Source: Peptostreptococcaceae bacterium (GTDB taxonomy: Bacteria; Bacillota_A; Clostridia; Peptostreptococcales; Acidaminobacteraceae). From it: DNA of 12,585 bases. The stretch spans positions 1 to 12,585 of the forward strand of contig JABXKX010000177.1 of assembly GCA_013619035.1 (NCBI GenBank), read 5' to 3'. Within the stretch, counting starts at the first letter, position 1; every line of letters starts with the position of its first letter. Below the pieces are notes generated by a model, which saw only the letters and a program-made list of their open reading frames with translations, made no database searches and was not told where the DNA came from. A program made the translations under genes and the position numbers. Positions 7,001-12,038 of this stretch are shown piece after piece.

Positions 7001-8306
7001 AAATGATATTGTACCAAAAAGATTGTATGAAAATAAACCAAGACCTGAATTTACAAAAGAAATGAAATCAAAACACACCATTTTAATTCCACAGATGGCA
7101 CCTATTCATTTTCAATTCTTAGAAGTGGCTTTAGATGAAGCGGGATACAATGTAGAATTGTTACCATCAGTAGATGTAAAAGCCATTGATGAAGGCTTGA
7201 AAGTGGTTCATAACGACGCCTGTTATCCATCTATTATGACAGTAGGTCAAGTTATTGAAGCTTTAAAATCAGGCAAGTATGATCTGAATAATGTTTCAGT
7301 TATGATGTCTCAAACCGGTGGTGGTTGTAGAGCGACAAACTACATTGCCTTTATTAGAAAAGCTTTAAAAGATTTAGATATGGATCATATTCCAGTTGTC
7401 TCATTTAATGTTGCTGGATTAGAGAAAAACCCTGGTTTTAAACTGACACCTAAATTACTTAAACGTCTAGGTGATAGTGTGTTAATGGGTGATTTATTGA
7501 TGCGTATGTTGTTTAGAATAAGACCATATGAAAAAGTACCGGGATCTGCTAATAAGCTTTACGATAAGTGGGTTACCATTTTAAAAGATTGTGTCAGAGG
7601 TAAAGGTAAGAAATTTAATGCTTATATACCTGAGATGGTTCGTGAATTTGATACATTTGAATTGGATGAAACACTGGTTAAGCCAAAAGTCGGCATCGTT
7701 GGTGAGATTCTTGTTAAATTCCATCCAACAGCAAATAATCAGATTGTTGAATTCTTAGAAGCAGAAGGCGCTGAAGCAGTTATGCCAGATTTATATGATT
7801 TCTTATTGTATACTCAATATAATAATATATATAAGTATGAAGAACTCTCAGGATCGTATAAAAGCATGGCAGTTAGTAAGACCACTATAAAAGTATTAGA
7901 GAACCTTCGAAATGTTATGAGAAGAGAACTTGAAAACAGTAAACGATTCCATCCACCACTACCAATTGATCAGTTAGCGGATAAAGCAAGACCTCATTTA
8001 TCGATTGGTAATCAAACCGGTGAAGGCTGGTTCTTAACGGCTGAAATGGTTGAACTTATTGATTCGGGTGTTGATAATGTACTTTGTTTACAACCTTTTG
8101 GTTGTTTACCAAATCATATTACTGGAAAAGGTATGATTAAAGAACTACGTACCTCTTATCCAAAATCTAATATTGTACCGATTGATTATGATCCAGGTGC
8201 ATCAGAAGTTAATCAGATTAATAGGATTAAGTTAATGCTTTCTACAGCATTTAAAAAGATCGAAAAAAATGTAGAACATAACAATAACATAACTTCTATC
8301 AAATAA
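4050..8306 (+). CDS. Giant fused 2-hydroxyacyl-CoA dehydratase activase / dehydratase-like Fe-S protein
   Basis: The protein has 1418 residues; start ATG 4050 with GGAGG at 4041-4045. It is built from tandem modules. (1) Residues 5-256 are a BcrAD/BadFG ASKHA ATPase domain: IGIDVGSTTVK phosphate loop, LGGEDAKI, and Cys125 (TCAGGTGAF) and Cys164 (SRCGVFAKT). (2) Residues 321-578 are a second such domain: LGIDAGSTTTK, IGGQDMKS, Cys445/Cys449 (EACSSGCGSF) and Cys484 (TRCTVF). (3) A Cys4 motif (605, 608, 612, 631). (4) Residues 668-990 are DUF2229-like, with ESVCYPGK. (5) Residues 1005-1400 are dehydratase-like, with NDACYPS, GGGCRATNY and FGCLPNH. Known activators (HgdC, FldI) are homodimers that hold one [4Fe-4S] cluster between subunits and drive ATP-dependent electron transfer to a dehydratase. 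Here both halves and a dehydratase-like partner are one chain, as in other long proteins of this group and as in double-cubane cluster protein systems. The substrate is unknown; no CoA-transferase or separate dehydratase subunits are visible nearby. Confidence 0.95.
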   Translation: MNKPYSIGIDVGSTTVKFVVLDDDKNIIHKEYNRHFSDIKNTVFGMFENAKEILVKKVGTIHITGSAGINISKKLDAPFIQEVVACTSTIEEIVPEVDVAIELGGEDAKITYFGDVVEQRMNGTCAGGTGAFIDQMASLLQTDASGLNELAKNYKIIYPIASRCGVFAKTDIQPLLNEGASKEDVAVSVLQAVVNQTIGGLAQGRPIKGKVAFLGGPLFFMSELRKRFIETLKLTEDQVIFPADSQYFVAMGSALISRKGTAVEFDKLYKNINKIYLIDDHKQVTLPPLFKNENEYNEFKARHESSKVGRNDIATYKGKAYLGIDAGSTTTKVVLIDDEKRLLFSHYGSNQGKPLVSTIEALSTLKELLNDEIVIAGSTVTGYGEHLIKEALRIDYGEIETVAHYRAADYFLSGVDFVLDIGGQDMKSLKIHNGVIESIMLNEACSSGCGSFIETFAQSLQIEVKEFAKLGVQAEHPVDLGTRCTVFMNSKVKQAQKEGASVADISAGISLSVIKNALYKVIRMKKPEDLGEKIVVQGGTFYNEAVLRGIELTLGREVIRPDIAGVMGAFGAAIIAKDRDETGQTDMIDLEELKDFTVENSLKRCERCGNNCLMTISTFSNGKQFYSGNRCERGAGQEKKKNKAPNMYDFKYKRLFAYKSLPLKEASRGVIGLPRVLNMYEDYPFWFTFFNELGYRVQLSANSSKAIFEKGLESIPSESVCYPGKLVHGHLEDLLDKGIKKIFYPSIPYNIKEDPEADNHYNCPVVISYPETIWANLERLKDDSVTFYHPFLPIDHPKRMFKRLVEELVDENIPSSDLKTALDKAYLELEQFKYDIKIETERTLEYVKDNNIKGIVLAGRPYHLDKEINHGIDELIHSYGFAILCEDGFRDLKIERPIRAVDQWVYHTRLYKAADYVAKDKNLELIQLNSFGCGLDAVTTDQVQDILHQNNRLYTTIKIDEINNLGAARIRVRSLIAAIHERDRNDIVPKRLYENKPRPEFTKEMKSKHTILIPQMAPIHFQFLEVALDEAGYNVELLPSVDVKAIDEGLKVVHNDACYPSIMTVGQVIEALKSGKYDLNNVSVMMSQTGGGCRATNYIAFIRKALKDLDMDHIPVVSFNVAGLEKNPGFKLTPKLLKRLGDSVLMGDLLMRMLFRIRPYEKVPGSANKLYDKWVTILKDCVRGKGKKFNAYIPEMVREFDTFELDETLVKPKVGIVGEILVKFHPTANNQIVEFLEAEGAEAVMPDLYDFLLYTQYNNIYKYEELSGSYKSMAVSKTTIKVLENLRNVMRRELENSKRFHPPLPIDQLADKARPHLSIGNQTGEGWFLTAEMVELIDSGVDNVLCLQPFGCLPNHITGKGMIKELRTSYPKSNIVPIDYDPGASEVNQINRIKLMLSTAFKKIEKNVEHNNNITSIK

Positions 8307-8325
8307 GCCCAGTTTTCTGGGCTTT
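8305..8325 (+). terminator. Weak rho-independent terminator after the activase fusion gene
   Basis: A perfect 8-bp stem AAGCCCAG / CTGGGCTT (8305-8312, 8317-8324) with a TTTT loop begins within the TAA stop codon. Only three T follow before AATCATTT, so read-through into the cysteine desulfurase gene is possible. Confidence 0.75.
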
Positions 8326-8403
8326 AATCATTTAGAAATTCTATAGTTAAAATAATTGATTTTTATTGTCCATATGATACATTAGTAGGTGGAAGGTGGC
8401 AAT

Positions 8404-9546
8404 ATGAAAATATTTGATAGAGTATATATGGATAATGGTGCAACATCGTTTCCCAAAGCACCCAATGTAGCTGAAACTATGGCTGCATATATTTTAAATA
8501 ATGGTAGTAATGTTTCTAGAGGTGCATACAAAGGTTCAATGGACGCCAGTCGTGTGGTTTATGAAACAAGAGAGTTACTTTGTGAACTTTTCAATTTTGA
8601 TCATCCCGATCATGTTGTGTTTACAAAAAATGTGACGGAGAGTTTAAATCAGATTTTAAAAGGTTTGCTGACAGAAAAGGATCATGTTATTATCTCTTCT
8701 ATGGAGCATAATGCTGTTATGAGACCTCTTCATAGTATTGGTTGCAGATTGACACGTGTACAAGCAGATGAAGTCGGTTTTATTGAACCTGAAAAAATCA
8801 AAGAAGCAATAACAGATCAGACAAAGGCAATTGTGATGATTCACGGATCAAATGTTTGTGGCAGTATCAATGATATTGAATCCATTGGAAAAATTGCGCA
8901 TGACCATCAGTTGTTATTTGTTTTAGACGCCGCGCAAACTGCGGGTGTTATAGAATTAGATATGAAGAAATATCATATAGATGCGCTGTGTTTTACGGGA
9001 CATAAAAGTCTTCTAGGTCCGAGTGGCATTGGTGGCTTTTTAGTGAATCCTTCACTAGTAAAAGAGATGAAACCACTTATTGAAGGTGGTACTGGTAGTG
9101 CTTCTGAACAAGAGACGCAACCAGAACATATGCCTGACAAATATGAATCTGGCACACCAAACATTGTTGGTATTTATGGTCTTAACACAAGTTTAAAGTA
9201 CATTATGGGTGAAGGTATAAAAACCATCCATGATAAAGAAATGGCATTAGTAGAGTATTTCTTTGATCATTTTGATCATAAAGATGTCAAGATTATCGGA
9301 CGTAGAGGATTAGAAAATAGAACTGCAGTAATCTCTTTAGACTTCTTAACCAAAGATAATGCAGTAATTGCGTTTGATTTAGAAAGAAAATATCATATTG
9401 CTACACGTGTAGGGATGCACTGTGCACCAGCAGCACATAAGTCACTCAATACATTTCCAAATGGTACAGTAAGAGTGAGTTTTTCTTATTTCAATACATT
9501 TGAAGAAGTACAGTATTTAATTGATGCATTGAATAATTTGTTATAA
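8404..9546 (+). CDS. Cysteine desulfurase family protein (class V aminotransferase fold)
   Basis: This PLP enzyme takes sulfur from L-cysteine to form an enzyme persulfide and alanine, typically for Fe-S clusters or thiolated cofactors. The chosen start is ATG 8404, with AAGGTGG at 8393-8399; an in-frame GTG at 8389 lies upstream of that site. That gives 380 residues, typical for the family. Motifs: YMDNGATSFPKAP near the N terminus, EHNA with His103 stacking on PLP, LDAAQTAG with Asp175 pairing with the pyridine nitrogen, FTGHKSLLGPSG with the Schiff-base Lys201, and RVGMHCAP with catalytic Cys340. The YMDNGATSFPK start and the GMHCAPAAHK active-site loop resemble the EF2568-type branch (TIGR01977) more than classical IscS or SufS; this subgroup call is from memory. 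There are no suf or isc scaffold genes beside it. Lying just after a large Fe-S protein, with only a weak terminator between, it may supply sulfur for that protein's clusters (inference). Confidence 0.95.
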   Translation: MKIFDRVYMDNGATSFPKAPNVAETMAAYILNNGSNVSRGAYKGSMDASRVVYETRELLCELFNFDHPDHVVFTKNVTESLNQILKGLLTEKDHVIISSMEHNAVMRPLHSIGCRLTRVQADEVGFIEPEKIKEAITDQTKAIVMIHGSNVCGSINDIESIGKIAHDHQLLFVLDAAQTAGVIELDMKKYHIDALCFTGHKSLLGPSGIGGFLVNPSLVKEMKPLIEGGTGSASEQETQPEHMPDKYESGTPNIVGIYGLNTSLKYIMGEGIKTIHDKEMALVEYFFDHFDHKDVKIIGRRGLENRTAVISLDFLTKDNAVIAFDLERKYHIATRVGMHCAPAAHKSLNTFPNGTVRVSFSYFNTFEEVQYLIDALNNLL

Positions 9547-9582
9547 AAATAGACGATCTAGTTATTTCTAGGTCGTCTTTTT
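9545..9582. terminator. Bidirectional terminator between converging genes
   Basis: AGACGATCTAG (9551-9561) pairs with CTAGGTCGTCT (9568-9578) over 11 bp with one G-T wobble and a 6-base loop. T residues at 9578-9582 serve the plus strand, and the A run at 9545-9549 serves the minus strand. The TAG stop of the minus-strand DUF2953 gene (9558-9560) lies inside the stem. Confidence 0.9.
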
Positions 9583-10223
9583 AATGTGATATTAAAATAT
9601 TGCCTGATTGGTTTTCTGATAATATATCTTAAACACGGTAAAATTAATGATATGATAGAAAATTTAATTTGAGCTTCACCGTCGTAATCGAGAGCAATGT
9701 CATCGTTTACTGGTATAAAAGCAAAATCATAATGTTCAATGTTATTGAGTGGTGTTAAGAAAACAATGCTGATGATATGCATCATTTCAGTTATATAGGG
9801 ATCATCTAAACCTAATGTTAAGTGACATTTTGCTCGTGTAGGTGCAATTTTTTTTATAAGCTTTTTTAAAAGTTTTAATGTTAAAACGATAACTTCTCGA
9901 CTAGGCTTTTTAAAGCTTCTTTTCTTTTTGGTCTTTTTCTTAGTTTTCTTTTTAGAATCCCCTTCCTCGGAGTGGTCTTCATCTTTGATATTCTCTTTAC
10001 CGGACTCTATATTTTTTATTCTAAAGCCGAAAAGTCTTACGGTTAAGCCTTTGTTATAGGATACTTTGATTATACCGAAAAGATAACTGACTTTTAGATA
10101 CAATGAATGAATATCAAATCTAATATAACCTTTAAGTGGTGAAATCAACAGAATGAGTAATAAACCTAGCAGAAACAGAAAGAGATACAAAATAATTAGA
10201 AGAATGATTTTTAGAATAATCAT
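9558..10223 (-). CDS. DUF2953 membrane-anchored protein (YtfI-like)
   Basis: The protein has 221 residues. Residues 3-28 form one strongly hydrophobic N-terminal helix, followed by a beta-rich segment (GYIRFDIHSLYLKVSYLFGIIKV within 32-54). Residues 70-108 are a charged linker, first acidic and then a lysine-rich run (KKKTKKKTKKKR). A helical part carries the family-like sequence LGLDDPYITE (137-146), and a C-terminal hydrophobic helix follows (189-203). This order matches DUF2953. In Bacillus subtilis the DUF2953 gene ytfI lies next to ytfJ (gerW), as far as I recall; here a GerW homologue lies in the same cluster, with sigma and anti-sigma genes between. Its ATG overlaps the anti-sigma stop codon by four bases (ATGA), so translation is probably coupled; GGTGG lies about seven bases upstream, within the anti-sigma gene. 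Biochemical function unknown. It could act as the membrane partner of the helix-less anti-sigma factor (inference). Confidence 0.85.
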   Translation of the reverse strand: MIILKIILLIILYLFLFLLGLLLILLISPLKGYIRFDIHSLYLKVSYLFGIIKVSYNKGLTVRLFGFRIKNIESGKENIKDEDHSEEGDSKKKTKKKTKKKRSFKKPSREVIVLTLKLLKKLIKKIAPTRAKCHLTLGLDDPYITEMMHIISIVFLTPLNNIEHYDFAFIPVNDDIALDYDGEAQIKFSIISLILPCLRYIIRKPIRQYFNITLKRRPRNN

Positions 10224-10657
10224 AATAGACCACCAAAATTCCTTCTAATACGTTTCTTAGGTTCTTTTTCTTTTTTTGGAATTGTTTGATAAACTTTTTT
10301 AGAGCCTTTATAAAGTCCTTTAACTGCTGAGGACATCTTCTCTTTAGTTGGTACAAAAGCGCCTACAATTGGTGTTTGCTCTAACTTTTTCTTTGTTTGT
10401 TTTAGCTTTTCAGTTGTTGAGATCTGTTGATCTTCAAAAGCAGAGGCTACGATACTGTTCCTAATGGCATTTACTTCTTCTGGGACACTGATATCCTCTA
10501 AATTATCCAATTCATAATTGAGGAGTTTGATTTCACTTATTTTTTTTCTGCAAGAAGGACAAGCACTTAAGTGACGATCCACAAGCAGTTTCTCATCAGC
10601 GTCTAATGTTTTATCAATGTATTCATATAATAACATATCATCAAAGTTGCAACTCAT
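10220..10657 (-). CDS. Zinc-finger anti-sigma factor without a membrane helix
   Basis: The protein has 145 residues. The N-terminal 40 residues are a zf-HC2/ZAS anti-sigma domain: Cys3, then His29, Cys33 and Cys36 in the HxxxCxxC pattern (RHLSACPSCRKK), which bind zinc and clamp the cognate sigma factor. It directly follows that sigma gene with four bases between them, and its ribosome binding site (GGTGAGG) overlaps the sigma TGA stop, so the two are translationally coupled. Residues 80-145 are lysine-rich and lack any stretch long or hydrophobic enough to span a membrane (TPIVGAFVP is the longest apolar run). Many ZAS proteins carry a transmembrane helix here, so this one is likely soluble, perhaps redox- or ligand-responsive, or working through the next gene product. 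It ends RRNFGGLL and TGA. Classification is confident; the signal is unknown. Confidence 0.88.
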   Translation of the reverse strand: MSCNFDDMLLYEYIDKTLDADEKLLVDRHLSACPSCRKKISEIKLLNYELDNLEDISVPEEVNAIRNSIVASAFEDQQISTTEKLKQTKKKLEQTPIVGAFVPTKEKMSSAVKGLYKGSKKVYQTIPKKEKEPKKRIRRNFGGLL

Positions 10658-10661
10658 TTCC

Positions 10662-11231
10662 TCACCCCCATAATCCTCTTAATGTCAGTTGTTCTTTTAG
10701 TTGTTTTCGACCTCTAAAGATGTTGGTCTTAACTGTTCCTAATGGTAAATTCATATATGTTGAAATCTCGCCATAGCTCATTTCATGCTGATGCCTAAGG
10801 ATGAGTGGCAATCGATACTTGTCCTCAATTTTAGCAATCTCTTCTTTGATAATATTAGAAGAATCCTGAAAGAGAATGTAGTTCTCTAGATTGAACTGTG
10901 ATGCAATGGCATCCTTGAGTGTTCGACCATCATCTGTCATCACTTGATCAAGTGAAATTGTCGCTTTTCGTTTTCGTTTAAAGTTGATACAAGTATTAAT
11001 TGTGATACGTTTTATCCAAGGGAGCAAAGGTCTTTTCTCATCAAAATTTTGAATGTTTTTAAGCATTTTAATAAAGACATCATGAAGCAGATCCAAAGCA
11101 TCTTCTTTAGAATGTGTATAATTGTAGCAAATACTATAGATATACTTTTCATATTTGATATATATAGCATTAAGAGCTTCTTTATTCTGCTTTTTACATT
11201 GTCTGATTAATTTGATCTCAGATGAATCCAC
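10662..11231 (-). CDS. ECF-type RNA polymerase sigma factor
   Basis: The protein has 189 residues and would redirect RNA polymerase to a small set of promoters. Region 2 spans about residues 13-86: EALNAIYIKYEKYIYSICYN, then DALDLLHDVFIKMLKNI (core binding) and PLLPWIKRITINTCINFKRK (-10 recognition). Region 4 spans about 127-182: IEDKYRLPLILRHQHEMSYG, then EISTYMNLPLGTVKTNIFRG, the helix-turn-helix that reads the -35 box. There is no region 1 or 3, as expected for ECF factors. The start is GTG 11231, supported by AAGGTGG at 11239-11245, the absence of any in-frame ATG for about 50 residues, and a stop upstream. It ends in TGA (10662-10664) right at the anti-sigma gene, which shows that UGA is a stop in this organism. 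A perfect hairpin lies about 20 bases upstream of the start. It is the presumed target of the downstream zinc-finger anti-sigma factor. Confidence 0.95.
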   Translation of the reverse strand: MDSSEIKLIRQCKKQNKEALNAIYIKYEKYIYSICYNYTHSKEDALDLLHDVFIKMLKNIQNFDEKRPLLPWIKRITINTCINFKRKRKATISLDQVMTDDGRTLKDAIASQFNLENYILFQDSSNIIKEEIAKIEDKYRLPLILRHQHEMSYGEISTYMNLPLGTVKTNIFRGRKQLKEQLTLRGLWG

Positions 11232-11251
11232 GCCTTCACCACCTTAAAGAG

Positions 11252-11277
11252 ACTTAACGGCAGTATTGCCGTTAAGT
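11252..11277 (-). terminator. Hairpin between ytfJ and the sigma gene (weak terminator or attenuator)
   Basis: ACTTAACGGCA (11252-11262) and TGCCGTTAAGT (11267-11277) form a perfect 11-bp stem with a 4-base loop. In the transcribed (minus) direction it is followed by CTCTTTAAGG, a poor T tract that runs straight into the ribosome binding site of the sigma gene. It could stop most transcription from ytfJ, act as a processing or attenuation site, or be an operator for a dimeric repressor. Confidence 0.7.
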
Positions 11278-11284
11278 AATTTAT

Positions 11285-11653
11285 TTATGCTTCTTCTTTA
11301 TCTTCTTTTTTAGCTTCGTCATCTTTTATCGACTTAAGTTTGTCAATAAGAGCAGGAACACTATCAATAAGTGATTCGAAACTACTACCTTTTCTAATCG
11401 GTACAAGGTTTACATCATCGCCATTAACAACGAGTAAAGCGGTTGGTGTTGCTTTAGCACAAATTCCTGATCCACCACCAGAACCTTCAGTTTCTTTTCC
11501 AGTACCGCCACCAGCGCCAATACCAAATGAAATGTTAGCAAGTGGGATAATCGTAACATTACCAATTTTAATTTCTTGTCCTACAATTGTTTGAGACTTA
11601 ATAAATTGTTCAAATCTCTCAAATAATACGTTTACGTTCTCATTAATGTTCAT
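11285..11653 (-). CDS. ytfJ: GerW/YtfJ family protein
   Basis: The protein has 122 residues; start ATG 11653 with GGAGG five bases upstream. It follows the family layout: an N-terminal helix (VNVLFERFEQFI), a strand GQEIKIGNVTIIPLANISFG (25-44), a glycine-rich loop (GAGGG, then GSGGGSG, 46-63), the strand PTALLVVNGDDVNLVPI (70-86), and a helix SLIDSVPALIDKL (94-106) before an acidic/lysine tail. In B. subtilis the family member GerW is a sporulation protein needed for normal germination, but the family is also common in non-spore-formers, and nothing else in this window points to spores. It is the second gene of a probable operon, ten bases behind a shorter protein with the same strand and helix plan. 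Function outside spores is unknown. The sigma gene follows after a hairpin. Confidence 0.93.
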   Translation of the reverse strand: MNINENVNVLFERFEQFIKSQTIVGQEIKIGNVTIIPLANISFGIGAGGGTGKETEGSGGGSGICAKATPTALLVVNGDDVNLVPIRKGSSFESLIDSVPALIDKLKSIKDDEAKKEDKEEA

Positions 11654-11663
11654 GTGTGCCTCC

Positions 11664-11948
11664 TTATTTGTTTTGAGTTAGAGTCTCTTCTAACTCAGGT
11701 ATTGTATTAACCAAATCACTTAATTCCAATGTATCATCAAGTGATAAAAATGTACTTTCCTGATTGTCTATAACAATAACGCCTTTTGATTGAATCGAAC
11801 CAAATATATTTGGAAACTTCAGATCGAATACTTCGATATTTATGAAATGGATAGGAATCACAATTTTATCATCTACATGGATTGGAGTTGCCATAACGGG
11901 CTTTGATGTTTTTAAAGGTACTGTTTTCTCTTTATGTTTAAAAATCAT
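11664..11948 (-). CDS. Small GerW-like protein lacking the glycine-rich loop
   Basis: The protein has 94 residues from ATG 11948, chosen because AAAGGAG lies at 11954-11960; an in-frame ATG at 11963 would put that site inside the gene. No named family is obvious. Its order of strands and helices matches the neighbouring YtfJ protein. TPIHVDDKIVIPIHFINIEV here corresponds to GQEIKIGNVTIIPLANISFG there. KGVIVIDNQESTFLSLDDTL corresponds to TALLVVNGDDVNLVPIRKGS, and ELSDLVNTIPELEETL corresponds to FESLIDSVPALIDKL. The glycine-rich loop is replaced by FDLKFPNIFGSIQ. I infer a diverged paralogue that may pair with YtfJ. It has no signal peptide and no membrane helix. It lies ten bases before ytfJ, so the two should be co-transcribed and perhaps made in similar amounts. 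Candidate promoters lie just upstream. Confidence 0.85.
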   Translation of the reverse strand: MIFKHKEKTVPLKTSKPVMATPIHVDDKIVIPIHFINIEVFDLKFPNIFGSIQSKGVIVIDNQESTFLSLDDTLELSDLVNTIPELEETLTQNK

Positions 11949-11967
11949 ACAATCTCCTTTCATAGGT

Positions 11968-11996
11968 CCTATACTTATTAATACACTTCAAAACAA
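11968..11996 (-). promoter_or_regulatory. Candidate sigma-A promoter of the small GerW-like gene / ytfJ operon
   Basis: On the minus strand TTGTTT (11991-11996) and TATAGG (11968-11973) are exactly 17 bases apart, which would start the transcript just before AAAGGAG. The match is moderate (3 of 6 and 4 of 6 bases). A second possible start signal overlaps it: TGAAAC (12002-12007), 16 bases, then TGTATT (11980-11985), which resembles an ECF sigma-W-type promoter. Confidence 0.35.
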
Positions 11997-12013
11997 GAAA
12001 AGTTTCAAAAAAA

Positions 12014-12038
12014 TGAAAAAAACTTCTAAAAAGAAGTT
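12014..12038 (-). terminator. Rho-independent terminator of the winged-helix regulator gene
   Basis: In the minus direction AACTTCT (12038-12032) pairs with AGAAGTT (12027-12021) across a TTTT loop, followed by five more T (12020-12016). The stem overlaps the TAA stop codon (12037-12039). It separates the regulator from the GerW-like operon. Confidence 0.85.

Noticed and set aside
4050..8306. Two or more separate genes joined by sequencing error
   Set aside because: The frame is continuous with coherent domains and no internal ribosome binding site/start pairs at the junctions; proteins of this length and order are known in anaerobic Firmicutes.
8389..8403. GTG 8389 as the start of the cysteine desulfurase
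   Set aside because: It precedes the AAGGTGG site that serves ATG 8404; the five extra residues would be encoded by the ribosome binding site itself.
10132..10356. Minus-strand 74-codon open frame over the anti-sigma/DUF2953 junction
   Set aside because: It lies in another frame across two well-supported, overlapping genes and has no ribosome binding site.
11340..11594. Plus-strand Pro-rich open frame opposite ytfJ
   Set aside because: The prolines are the antisense of the glycine-rich loop of YtfJ; no ribosome binding site.
9558..11948. A sporulation locus
   Set aside because: GerW and DUF2953 occur in spore-formers, but no spo genes or sporulation sigma factors are present, and the sigma factor here is of the ECF type.
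11949..11963. ATG 11963 as the start of the GerW-like protein
   Set aside because: AAAGGAG would then lie inside the first codons; ATG 11948 has that site at the right distance.
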